From: Prevotella sp. P5-92 | GTDB taxonomy: Bacteria; Bacteroidota; Bacteroidia; Bacteroidales; Bacteroidaceae | Reading direction: 5' to 3' | DNA length: 39,099 nucleotides | Assembly: GCF_002251245.1 (NCBI RefSeq) | Contig: NZ_NPJG01000006.1 | Location: 1 to 39,099, forward strand | Shown: piece by piece, positions 1 through 6,642 of the stretch | Layout: each line of letters starts with the position of its first letter | Position numbering within the stretch: the first letter of the stretch is position 1 | The notes under the pieces: generated by a model | What the model was told of the DNA's origin: nothing | The model's input: the letters and a program-made list of their open reading frames with translations, nothing else | The model's database searches: none | Position numbers and translations under genes: made by a program

Positions 1-135
1 GCCATAGGCCTGCTCGTGGATACACAAGCCACGTATGACTGCGTGAAGGAAAGGGTATTGGAAGAACTGAAAGAGGGGAGGGAGGTGACGATAAAGATAA
101 CGAGAAAGAATAAGAAGAGAAAGAGAACAGTTTAG
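1..135 (+). CDS. C-terminal end of an unidentified protein (5' end outside window)
   Basis: Frame 1 is open from the first base to a TAG at 133-135 and gives 44 residues. The last part is very basic, ending in a lysine- and arginine-rich tail (KNKKRKRTV). The start lies outside the window. I do not recognise the family. It is followed by a short tandem repeat and a 48-bp palindrome, so it probably ends a transcription unit. A chance open frame is possible because only 44 codons are visible. Confidence 0.4.
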   Translation, partial: AIGLLVDTQATYDCVKERVLEELKEGREVTIKITRKNKKRKRTV

Positions 136-156
136 TTGACGGGTTTAGTTGACGGG
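131..156 (+). repeat. Two 13-bp direct repeats overlapping a stop codon
   Basis: The unit tttagttgacggg occurs twice in a row (131-143 and 144-156). The first copy contains the TAG stop of the upstream reading frame. The pair directly precedes the 48-bp palindrome at 161. The gttgac core is also the core of the 8-bp array at 23629-23690. Confidence 0.75.
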
Positions 157-160
157 TCAT

Positions 161-208
161 GGGGACAGGTACATTGGTTCACTCTTTAGGGTCGATGAAC
201 CTGTCCCC
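161..208 (+). repeat. 48-bp palindromic intergenic repeat, copy 1 (GGGGACAGGT...CCTGTCCCC)
   Basis: Bases 161-174 pair with 195-208 in a 14-bp stem with one mismatch, around a 20-nt loop. A second copy lies at 33583-33630 in opposite orientation with 47 of 48 bases identical; identity continues a few bases to the left (154-160). The ends carry the GGGGACAGG motif, which from memory resembles REP-like elements mobilised by Y1/RAYT transposases. No transposase gene is visible in the window. Confidence 0.85.
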
Positions 209-290
209 AATTATTCTTAATTACCGATGATGTTTATTTAAAAATGTTTAAAATATTATCCGTTTGTTACTATATACAAATAAAAATCAC

Positions 291-298
291 TAATTTCG
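291..298 (+). promoter_or_regulatory. Possible -7 promoter element for the BspA-like gene
   Basis: TAATTTCG at 291-298 differs at one position from the Bacteroidota -7 consensus TAnnTTTG and lies 34 bases before the ATG at 333, in an AT-rich leader. A TTTG is present at 263-266 but is 24 bases away, longer than the usual 19-21, so the -33 element is uncertain. Confidence 0.4.
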
Positions 299-332
299 CA
301 CCCTGAAATCATAATTAAATAGATATCGTATT

Positions 333-2360
333 ATGACAAGCAAAAGAAAAACTAAACAATTAAGATGGCTCGTCACGGGACTGATGCTCGCGATGACTAT
401 GGTGATGCCTGCATCAACGTGGGCAAACGTAATGTACACAGTGTACGAAGACGGTACGCTGACGTTCAAGTATGGCGACAGCCGATATGACTGGACTGGA
501 ATTGTATATGATGTTCCTACCGATCCTAAAACTTCTCCAGGATGGTTAGCAAAACATAAATATTCCATTAAGACAGTTGTCTTTCATGAATCATTCAAAG
601 ATGCACGGCCGACTTCATGCTATGAATGGTTCCATTATTGTATCTATTTGACATCTATTAAAGGCATCGAATATCTCAATACTGAGGAAGTGACGAATAT
701 GAGCTTCATGTTCTATGGCTGCCAACGCCTCACCTCTCTTGACGTGTCCAAATTCAACACTGCCAAGGTGGAGAATATGAGCAACATGTTTGATAACTGC
801 CAACGCCTCACCTCTCTTGATGTGTCCAAATTCAACACTGCCAAGGTGACGGATATGGGCGCCATGTTTGATAACTGCTTAAGCCTCACCTCTCTTGACG
901 TGTCCAAATTCAACACTGACAATGTGACGAAAATGTTGTACATGTTCGATGGCTGCAAAAAGCTCACCTCTCTTGACGTGTCCAAATTCAACACTGCCGA
1001 GGTGACGGATATGTGCAGCATGTTCGGTGACTGCGAACTCCTCACCTCTCTTGACGTGTCCAAATTCAACACTGCCAAGGTGACGAATATGAGCTACATG
1101 TTCGGTGGCTGCTCAGGCCTCACCTCTCTTGACGTGTCCAAATTCAACACTGACAAGGTGACGAGTATGGGTTCTATGTTCAGTGGCTGCTCAGGTCTCA
1201 CATCTCTTGACGTGTCCAAATTCAATACAGACAATGTGACGAATATGGGTTATATGTTCAATGGCTGCTCAGGTCTCACATCTCTTAACCTTTCAAACTT
1301 CGATACCTCCAATGTGACGGATATGTATTGGATGTTCAATGGCTGCCAAAAACTCACATCTCTTGACCTGTCATCATTCAACACTGCCGAGGTGACGGAT
1401 ATGAGATCCATGTTCGCTGGCTGCTCAGGTCTCACGACAATCTATGTCAGTGATGATTTTAAAACAGGCAATGTCAGCAGTAGTGATGAAATGTTTTCGG
1501 GTTGCAGCAAACTCGTAGGAGCTGCTTCATACTCCAAATATAAAATAGACCAATCCATGGCCAACTATAACACTAAAACTGGCTATTTCAAGACATATTT
1601 CACATTGGGTGACAGTAAGGTGGAATTATGCGGAGAACCTTTGACGACTAAAAGTCTTAACCTGACAGACAACTATGACTTCACTCCAAAATATGAGTTT
1701 AAGGCTAACGAGGCTACTTATTCCCGCGACCTCTCGTCATCTAATTCAACATGGTTCTCACTCTGCCTGCCATTTGCATATACCCCGGCTAATTTTAATT
1801 TTACTGCATATCAGCTTAAGGGCGCAACTGCTAATGCGGTGGAGATTGAGGAAATAACGGGAACGATTGCTGCCGGAACGCCAGTGCTCTTCAAGTTTAA
1901 TGATGGCGTGAAAAAGGAAATCAATATCTCAGAGACAAAGGCTGAGATAAAAAAAGCGCCTTTTGATGGGGCGAAAGTCAATGGCCCTGACGGCAGCTCT
2001 CTGCAACTCTGCGGCACATATCAGACGAAGACTTTCACATCGGAAGACGGCAATGCCTTCATCCTGCTGAACAACAAACTGATGAATCCCGCAAAGATGC
2101 CGGAGAATGTGACAACGGTTGGCGTCAAGCCCTTCCGCGCATATATGACTTTGACTGCTTCTACTCAAACATCGAGTGCCAGGGCATTCTCTATCGGCCA
2201 TGGTGGCGAAGAAGGAACGACTGCCATCGACCTGCTTAACTCTATAGCCACCGACGATGCAGAATACTATGACATCAATGGCCGCCGCATCGACGCTCCC
2301 GTAAAAGGCGTGAACATCGTGCGCCGTGGCAACAAGACAATCAAATTGATCATCAAATAA
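333..2360 (+). CDS. Secreted BspA-like (DUF285) repeat surface protein
   Basis: A 675-aa protein with a basic N-terminus, a hydrophobic stretch and an A-x-A-like site near residue 31, indicating a signal peptide. Residues about 133-366 are nine nearly identical 26-residue repeats of the type LTSLDVSKFNT..VT.M..MF.GC, the BspA-like/DUF285 form of leucine-rich repeat, with a partial unit on each side. A C-terminal beta-rich region follows and ends in YYDINGRR...KGVNIVRRGNKTIK, which resembles C-terminal sorting or anchoring tails of Bacteroidales surface proteins, possibly type IX secretion. Such proteins are usually surface-exposed, and some bind host matrix proteins or other bacteria; the ligand here is unknown. 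It is followed after 21 bases by a 46-aa peptide gene and then a terminator, so the two are probably cotranscribed. Confidence 0.88.
   Translation: MTSKRKTKQLRWLVTGLMLAMTMVMPASTWANVMYTVYEDGTLTFKYGDSRYDWTGIVYDVPTDPKTSPGWLAKHKYSIKTVVFHESFKDARPTSCYEWFHYCIYLTSIKGIEYLNTEEVTNMSFMFYGCQRLTSLDVSKFNTAKVENMSNMFDNCQRLTSLDVSKFNTAKVTDMGAMFDNCLSLTSLDVSKFNTDNVTKMLYMFDGCKKLTSLDVSKFNTAEVTDMCSMFGDCELLTSLDVSKFNTAKVTNMSYMFGGCSGLTSLDVSKFNTDKVTSMGSMFSGCSGLTSLDVSKFNTDNVTNMGYMFNGCSGLTSLNLSNFDTSNVTDMYWMFNGCQKLTSLDLSSFNTAEVTDMRSMFAGCSGLTTIYVSDDFKTGNVSSSDEMFSGCSKLVGAASYSKYKIDQSMANYNTKTGYFKTYFTLGDSKVELCGEPLTTKSLNLTDNYDFTPKYEFKANEATYSRDLSSSNSTWFSLCLPFAYTPANFNFTAYQLKGATANAVEIEEITGTIAAGTPVLFKFNDGVKKEINISETKAEIKKAPFDGAKVNGPDGSSLQLCGTYQTKTFTSEDGNAFILLNNKLMNPAKMPENVTTVGVKPFRAYMTLTASTQTSSARAFSIGHGGEEGTTAIDLLNSIATDDAEYYDINGRRIDAPVKGVNIVRRGNKTIKLIIK
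729..1430 (+). repeat. Nine 78-bp in-frame coding repeats (DUF285)
   Basis: Nine consecutive 78-bp units (26 codons) begin at the LTSL codons. DNA identity is very high in the LTSLDVSKFNT part of the first seven units and lower in the last two. That pattern suggests recent unit duplication by slippage or recombination, so repeat number may vary between strains. Confidence 0.9.
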
Positions 2361-2381
2361 CTCATTACGACATTAATAAAT

Positions 2382-2522
2382 ATGGAAAAGAAAAAGTATA
2401 TGCGTCCCGCAATAAAAGTGTATAACATCACTCCCAGTGTCATCCTCACGGGGTCGTCAATACAAATGGCGTTGGATAGTGATTACAACGGTTTAACCGG
2501 CAGTGAATACTACGGCGACTAA
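2382..2522 (+). CDS. 46-aa peptide of the Bacteroidales YxxP small-peptide type
   Basis: ATG at 2382, TAA at 2520-2522, 46 residues. It begins MEKKKYMRPAIKVYNITP, runs through a short hydrophobic stretch and LTGSS, and ends in an Asp/Tyr/Gly-rich tail (EYYGD). Similar short peptides starting M-K-K-x-Y-x-x-P-x-x-x-V are, from memory, common and mostly unannotated in Prevotella and Bacteroides. The gene is 21 bases after the BspA-like gene and before a strong terminator. Downstream of the TAA the same frame stays open to a second TAA at 2634-2636 and would add a Gly/Asp/Pro/Asn-rich stretch, so the present stop may be a recent truncation. Function is unknown; it could be a secreted or modified peptide precursor. 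Confidence 0.6.
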   Translation: MEKKKYMRPAIKVYNITPSVILTGSSIQMALDSDYNGLTGSEYYGD

Positions 2523-2634
2523 CATCATCCCGACAATGGGGGATTGGATCACGGAGACCCCACAAGGGGTAATCCAAACGCTGGCTACCGTCCCGATGCA
2601 ACGCCCGCGGGGAAATCACATTCAACTGTCACAT

Positions 2635-2667
2635 AAAAGAAGAGGCAACCCAGTTGTCTCTTCTTTT
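2635..2667 (+). terminator. Strong hairpin terminator after the BspA-like/peptide unit
   Basis: Bases 2635-2649 pair with 2653-2667 in a 15-bp stem with one G-T pair and a 3-base loop (cca). The A-rich start and T-rich end make it a bidirectional intrinsic terminator candidate. It begins exactly at the second in-frame stop of the peptide frame, and the intron-like sequence begins four bases after it. Confidence 0.85.
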
Positions 2668-2670
2668 GTG

Positions 2671-2818
2671 GTACGCTCGGCATGAGCATGGTCTAACGGG
2701 TGCAAGTCCCGAGTGAGCCCTAATAGCGGGAATCGCATAGCCCAAGGCAAGGGTGTCCATCGCGAGGTGGTGTGAGAGGTCGGAAAACGAAAGTAGGAAG
2801 AAAACTACTTCGTTTTCC
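2671..2818 (+). mobile_element. Truncated 5' end of a group II intron
   Basis: From GTACGCTCGGCATGAGC at 2671 the sequence reads like the 5' end of bacterial group II introns (consensus start GTGYG, then the conserved start of domain I with a gtgcaagtcccgag hairpin). It continues to about 2780 and then a hairpin (2782-2796 with 2805-2818). No reverse transcriptase/maturase frame and no domain V follow, so this is a remnant. Its position four bases after a terminator hairpin is the insertion preference known for IIC-type introns. Identification is from memory of intron sequences. Confidence 0.6.
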
Positions 2819-3165
2819 TCCTACTCGATTTTTATACTGGAGCGTTTACTCTTCCGTAGTTATACATCTTCAGCACATTTACGCAATACTTGTTAAATCT
2901 CTTGCTTGCGCTAATCTTGTTTACTAACTTTCTCATAATTGTTACCCTTTCTTTCTTTAAATTAAACAATCTTTTTTTTTACGTGTCTCGTTGGATGCAT
3001 CTTCACATCCGTTTGTGTGTTTTTTTTCTAATTTATATCCTATTGTTATTTGTGTTACCCTTTTTCTTTTATTGTAATGTTATCCTAAATAATCTCTTCA
3101 ACCTTAGCTAAGTCCCTAATTGCTTTTATACCATTATTTTGAATAGCTCTTTGCTTTTGTCGATG
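2819..3165. other. T-rich gene-free stretch
   Basis: No credible gene. The plus strand is strongly T-rich, especially 2880-3110, and gives only low-complexity hydrophobic frames. The right end receives the orphan minus-strand promoter at 3166-3196. Confidence 0.6.
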
Positions 3166-3196
3166 CAAAGGTACAACGATTTTTGTTGTGTGCGAA
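3166..3196 (-). promoter_or_regulatory. Orphan Bacteroidota-type promoter directed leftward
   Basis: On the minus strand TACCTTTG (3166-3173) is preceded by TTCG (3193-3196) at a 19-base spacing, close to TTTG-N19-TAnnTTTG. It points away from fetB into the gene-free T-rich stretch. It could drive a small RNA or be the relic of a lost gene. Confidence 0.55.
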
Positions 3197-3263
3197 CACA
3201 ATTTTAGCAAAAAAACGTCTTTTCTGCCTATATTTTGACGTAGGTCAACAGCTTTGATACATG

Positions 3264-4043
3264 TCAAGCATTAGGTCTGACGTGGGTTATACGTCCACAT
3301 TCGTCAAACGATTTGCGGTCGGCGAGATATATCGTCAGTGCCATTGAAATCATTGAAGCAGAGAATGTTATGGCGATAATCATTATCTGGTATTTGATGG
3401 CAATGCCAGGAGCAGAACCGCCTAATATCTGTCCTGTCACCGTGCTGGGAAGAGCCACGAGACCCATCACTGCCATGTTGGCTATCACTGGCGCAAAGCC
3501 CTTTTCCACAGCTTTCTTCAAGAAAGGCGTTATAGCCTCCATGTGTGTCGCTCCGTTGCCGAGCAGATAGTAGTAGAGAGGTGTCTCGCGGCAGAGCGAG
3601 TCGTAGTAGCTCGTCAGTGTCACCACAGCTACGCTGAGCATGTTGCCGAGCAGTATGCCCATGATGGGGATGAAATAGCGCGAGTCGAACGGATTGCTCA
3701 GCCTGAGCACGATGAAGAGGAAGTAAAGTCCCACAACCACCGCCGAACAGAAAAATCCCGCCGCTAAGGGCAGCAGCGCAGTCTGCCAGCGCAGCCGTGT
3801 GCGCTTCAGGGCTGTAAACGAAGCCACTATCACCATCACCACCACCCAGAGGATGTTTATCCAGGCGTTGTTCCATGTGAAGAGGTAATGCAGATACACG
3901 CCGATGAGCGCCATCTGCACCGTCATCCTCACCAACGCTATTGCCGCCTGACTCAGCAGCGGTGTCTTCAGTCTGTAGAACACGTAGAGCGGAACAGCAG
4001 TCAGCAGCAGTCCCACCACCATATTTAATATAGATATATCCAT
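3264..4043 (-). CDS. fetB: FetB/YbbM-like ABC transporter permease
   Basis: A 259-aa, very hydrophobic protein with about six to seven membrane segments, matching in length and pattern the UPF0014 (FetB/YbbM) family. Recognisable family regions include LVRMTVQMALIGVYL near residue 40, the LLGNGATHMEA segment after the middle, and the GQILGGSAPGIAIKYQIMI region near residue 205. In Escherichia coli FetA and FetB form a putative iron exporter that protects against oxidative stress; substrate here is inferred only. The partner ATPase gene fetA lies upstream, 153 bases away, and that gap is filled by tandem repeats. The two are probably one unit with the PqqD/kinase cassette, though the large gap leaves room for separate expression. 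Confidence 0.88.
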   Translation of the reverse strand: MDISILNMVVGLLLTAVPLYVFYRLKTPLLSQAAIALVRMTVQMALIGVYLHYLFTWNNAWINILWVVVMVIVASFTALKRTRLRWQTALLPLAAGFFCSAVVVGLYFLFIVLRLSNPFDSRYFIPIMGILLGNMLSVAVVTLTSYYDSLCRETPLYYYLLGNGATHMEAITPFLKKAVEKGFAPVIANMAVMGLVALPSTVTGQILGGSAPGIAIKYQIMIIAITFSASMISMALTIYLADRKSFDECGRITHVRPNA

Positions 4044-4074
4044 GCTTATTGTTGAAGTTTAAATATCTTTCGTC

Positions 4075-4190
4075 TTAACTCCTTTTTTTCGCTTCGCTCA
4101 AGGAAACTTCTTCTTTAACTCCTTTTTTTCGCTTCGCTCAAGGAAACTTCTTCTTTAACTTCTTTAACTTCTTTAACTTCTTTAACTTCT
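4075..4190. repeat. Tandem repeats between fetA and fetB: 2 x 40 bp then 4 x 9 bp
   Basis: A 40-bp unit (starting ttaactcctttttttcgctt) is present twice without change, at 4075-4114 and 4115-4154, and is followed by four copies of ttaacttct (4155-4190). The 9-bp unit also forms arrays at 19614-19748 and, in inverted orientation, at 35466-35592. On the transcribed strand the region is A/G-rich with little secondary structure. Confidence 0.9.
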
Positions 4191-4196
4191 TTCCTC

Positions 4197-4814
4197 CTAA
4201 ACAACCGAAATCACCTTGTCAGCTGTGAAGTTAGGGTCGTGAGTAACCACGATCACTGCCGCGCCGTTGCGAGCTATCTGTCTGAGGAACAAGGCTACGC
4301 GTGCCGCTGAGTCGGGATCGAGAGCCGACGTCGGTTCATCGACGACAATGATGCTTTTCTCCATCAGTCCGAGGTTGGCAATCATGATGCGCTGTCGCTC
4401 GCCGCCACTGATCTCGCTTATTGGTTTGTCGTAGAGCTGATGGTCGAGTCCGAGGGCGTTCCACAGTTCCATCGCCTTGTTTCGCGAGAAAGGCCTTGAT
4501 TGGTTGGCTTTCAGCGTAAAAGGCAGTTCGACAAGTTCCGCCACCGTCTCTACGGGAAACGACAGATCCTGAGGCACGTAAGCCATCATCTGCCTGAACG
4601 AGGGCGCGGAGAGCGGAGTCACCAGTTCGCCCTCGATACTGATATATCCTTTGTCGGCGGTGTGGAAACCCATGATGGTTCTCAGTAGAGTGGTCTTGCC
4701 ACAGCCCGATGGTCCGCATATCGCCGTCACCTCGCCCTTGGCAGCCACCAACGAGAGGCCGCTCATCAGGGTTTGTCCGTTGTGACTTATCGTCACGTTT
4801 TTCAGTTCAAGCAT
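4197..4814 (-). CDS. fetA: FetA/YbbL-like ABC transporter ATP-binding protein
   Basis: A 205-aa single ABC ATPase domain starting MLELKNVTISH. Visible motifs are Walker A GPSGCGKTT (about residues 34-42), the Q-loop PQDLSF near 81, the signature SGGERQR near 136, Walker B IIVVDEPTSALDP near 155, and the H-loop VTHDP near 190. Size and the adjacent FetB permease place it in the FetA (YbbL) group. The start at 4814 is preferred to an upstream ATG at 4850, because it lies five bases after the PqqD-like stop and an AGGA-like site precedes it, whereas the upstream start would overlap that gene by 31 bases. It energises transport through FetB at the inner membrane; iron or another metal is the likely but unproven substrate. 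Confidence 0.88.
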   Translation of the reverse strand: MLELKNVTISHNGQTLMSGLSLVAAKGEVTAICGPSGCGKTTLLRTIMGFHTADKGYISIEGELVTPLSAPSFRQMMAYVPQDLSFPVETVAELVELPFTLKANQSRPFSRNKAMELWNALGLDHQLYDKPISEISGGERQRIMIANLGLMEKSIIVVDEPTSALDPDSAARVALFLRQIARNGAAVIVVTHDPNFTADKVISVV

Positions 4815-4819
4815 GTCTG

Positions 4820-5086
4820 TCAGTCCTCCACGATTCCTATTCTTCGCCATTCCTCGAGTATGGCTCTCACGTCGTGGGCTGCCACAGCCTCCTCCACGTC
4901 GTATTCACCCACGAGAGCCTTTGTCAGCTTCTCAGCGTCCATCTCGCTGTCGGCCTGTTCCCAGAGCCATGCCGCCGTCTCGTTCATGCTTATCAACTTG
5001 CCGAAGTCAACGGCATCAATGCCTTCGCCAATGATCACCTTCTCTCCGCACACTTCGCGAAGAACAAATCCGTCTTTTTTCTTCAT
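4820..5086 (-). CDS. PqqD-like protein (RiPP recognition element fold)
   Basis: 88 residues with the pattern of the PqqD family (PF05402): an N-terminal strand pair (FVLREVCGEKVIIGEG), then FGKLISMNETAAWLWE near residue 30-43, then helical TKALVGEYDVEEAVAAHDVRAILEEWRRIGIVED. PqqD-like proteins bind leader peptides of ribosomally made, modified peptides (RRE function) and deliver them to modifying enzymes. Its ATG at 5084-5086 overlaps the TGA of the S26-like gene (ATGA), which indicates translational coupling. No radical SAM enzyme, transglutaminase or asparagine-synthetase-like cyclase is present nearby, so the partner enzyme is unclear. Family call is good; target is unknown. Confidence 0.82.
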   Translation of the reverse strand: MKKKDGFVLREVCGEKVIIGEGIDAVDFGKLISMNETAAWLWEQADSEMDAEKLTKALVGEYDVEEAVAAHDVRAILEEWRRIGIVED

Positions 5087-5601
5087 CTTATCCTATGAGT
5101 TATTTTGTAAATTTTCAGTAAATATCTTCTCACTATTCTGAGCTTTTGCCAAAGTCTTGCAGCCATCGTACGCCATGGCGTGTAGAGCTCACGTCGCCTG
5201 CCTTTGCAGTCCACCACGTGAGTGGCTTTCGCCTTCACTCCGTCCGTCGTGCAGTGCTCCATTCCCTGCAGATTACCGTCGCCCATGAGTGTCACCTTTT
5301 CGCCGTCGATGGCAATGATGCGGTGAAGCACATAGCGGCGGTCGTCAGTCCATGCCAGCACCACGTCGCCCTTTTTCAGTTTGCCGGGCTTGGTAAGTAT
5401 CGCGCTCTCACGGCCTCCAACGATGAATGGCAGCATGCTCCTTCCATCCACGGGCAGTGTCACGCTGACGCCTTCTTCCACGAGTCTCACTACTTCTGAG
5501 AGAATGATGTCGTTTCTCATTTTTATTTCTTTCTTATCGTCTTTCATATCGCCGCAGAGCTTTTTGTCTTTCATATCGCCGCAGAGCTTTTTGTCTTTCA
5601 T
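5083..5601 (-). CDS. S26-type signal peptidase-like protein (Ser/His form, no membrane anchor)
   Basis: 172 aa from the start at 5601, or 145 aa from 5520. The core has SVTLPVDGRSMLPF, with the serine of the S26 SM.P motif, then KKGDVVLAW and YVLHRIIAIDG. The position that holds the general-base lysine in bacterial signal peptidase I is a histidine here, as in SipW and the ER-type enzymes. No membrane segment is visible, unlike typical signal peptidases, so it may be a cytosolic processing protease or a non-proteolytic relative. I place the start at 5601 because its ATG overlaps the kinase-like gene's TGA (ATGA), but a 27-bp repeat gives further ATGs at 5574 and 5547, and 5520 marks the conserved part. 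The C-terminus overlaps the PqqD-like gene by four bases. Confidence 0.75.
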   Translation of the reverse strand: MKDKKLCGDMKDKKLCGDMKDDKKEIKMRNDIILSEVVRLVEEGVSVTLPVDGRSMLPFIVGGRESAILTKPGKLKKGDVVLAWTDDRRYVLHRIIAIDGEKVTLMGDGNLQGMEHCTTDGVKAKATHVVDCKGRRRELYTPWRTMAARLWQKLRIVRRYLLKIYKITHRIR

Positions 5602-5607
5602 ATCGCC
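5541..5607 (-). repeat. 27-bp tandem repeat that multiplies a start codon
   Basis: Two full copies (5541-5567, 5568-5594) and a 13-bp partial copy (5595-5607). On the minus strand each copy contains ATATGAAAGAC, so the ATGA stop/start overlap of the kinase-like and S26-like genes has been copied. In the S26-like frame it encodes the 9-residue unit MKDKKLCGD. Slippage would change the N-terminus without breaking the frame. Confidence 0.88.
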
Positions 5608-6464
5608 TCGCAAATAGTCTTCTTGCATGTCAGGGCAGCTTCGGCGTTGGGCAGACAGTTGAGATGCCATGTGGGCACACCGATAGCAAGGCGGTTGATG
5701 GTGTCGTGCAGCCCGTCGGCGATGCTCTTGTCCCATCGTTTTCCCGAGATACTCGAAGAGATAAGGGCATAGGCCTCAATGCCTTTCATGCGGCGTATCT
5801 CGTTGCGGGGAGCTTGGCTCAGTCCCACTATTCCGCCTAATCTGTGTTCCACCCGTCGATAACAAGGCGTCTTGCCGCTCCATGGCGATCCATAGACCTT
5901 TGCCGTCCCGTCGTCGTCAATACGCACCACGGGGTTGTCGTCGTTGACGAGTGTCGTGCCGGCTACGTTCTCAAGCCAGAGTCTTGAGTGAGTGCTTTTT
6001 CCCGTCCCGCTCTTGCCGAGAAACATGTATGCTTTTCCGTCGTGACATACGGTAGAAGAGTGGAAGAGCAGTGTGCCTCGTCGAGCCGTGGCAAGGGCGT
6101 ACATCACCATCATCGCATTGTCGAGCGATGCCTTGCGGTGGCGTGTGGCAAGAAAGAGCGTGGCGTCTGTATAGTCACGTTCACACACCATGCAGCCTCC
6201 GTCCTCTCTGTTCCATCTGAACACGAAAGCCGGTCGTCCCTTTATCTCGCCGCACAATATCTCCTGTCCCTCGTCCTCCTGTCGCCATTCTTCCGTAAAG
6301 TCAGATGGCATGGTGCAGCCGTCGGCAACGTGGATGGTGAACACCACGTCGTCGTCAGACTCTGTCGCGAACGGGGCGTAGTTCGAAAGAGTGTCAGCAA
6401 GCCTCTGGTCGCTGATTTCGAGAGCCACCTTATGCCCTGCAATCGTATAATTATATTTTTTCAT
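5598..6464 (-). CDS. HPr-kinase-like protein of a PqqD cassette
   Basis: 288 aa. Residues about 130-200 hold the HprK-type kinase core: GTLLFHSSTVCHDGKAYMF, then a P-loop GKSGTGKSTHS (about 150-160), then NDDNPV near 174 and YGSPWSGKTP near 191. True HPr kinase/phosphorylases are hexamers that phosphorylate HPr; shorter relatives are known in lasso-peptide clusters (kinases that phosphorylate the peptide) and in PqqD-containing cassettes. The neighbours here (S26-like, PqqD-like, ABC transporter) suggest the second group. The N-terminal 120 residues are specific to this subgroup. It is the first gene of the unit, with a clear promoter 60 bases upstream, and ends in an ATGA overlap. The phosphorylated target is unknown. 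Confidence 0.78.
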   Translation of the reverse strand: MKKYNYTIAGHKVALEISDQRLADTLSNYAPFATESDDDVVFTIHVADGCTMPSDFTEEWRQEDEGQEILCGEIKGRPAFVFRWNREDGGCMVCERDYTDATLFLATRHRKASLDNAMMVMYALATARRGTLLFHSSTVCHDGKAYMFLGKSGTGKSTHSRLWLENVAGTTLVNDDNPVVRIDDDGTAKVYGSPWSGKTPCYRRVEHRLGGIVGLSQAPRNEIRRMKGIEAYALISSSISGKRWDKSIADGLHDTINRLAIGVPTWHLNCLPNAEAALTCKKTICEAI

Positions 6465-6523
6465 TGATTCATTTCTTAAGCATCTTTGCTATTCATACAC
6501 AAAGTACTAATTGTTTTCGTCGG

Positions 6524-6555
6524 CAAAAATACTAATAAATCTCTTATTATCCAAA
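6524..6555 (-). promoter_or_regulatory. Promoter of the kinase-like/S26/PqqD/fetAB unit
   Basis: On the minus strand TTTG (6552-6555) and TATTTTTG (6524-6531) are separated by 20 bases, an exact match to TTTG-N20-TAnnTTTG. The leader to the ATG at 6464 is about 55-60 bases and contains no credible leader peptide. Confidence 0.75.
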
Positions 6556-6642
6556 CTTTTCCCCAAAAAATCATCGTTGGGCAACAGTTTTTGGGTTAGC
6601 ATCTGTACAGCCTTAAAATGTCGTGGAATCTTGAGTAAACGA

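Noticed and set aside
2503..2685. 60-aa reading frame overlapping the small peptide and the terminator
   Set aside because: It runs through the terminator hairpin in a different frame and shows no family features. The peptide frame explains the region better.
2890..3111. 73-aa hydrophobic reading frame
   Set aside because: Low-complexity translation of a T-rich stretch, with no start context and no recognisable family.
4155..4190. Considered a CRISPR array because of the regular repeats
   Set aside because: The units are 9 bp and directly adjacent with no spacers; no cas gene is present. The same holds for the arrays at 19614 and 23629.
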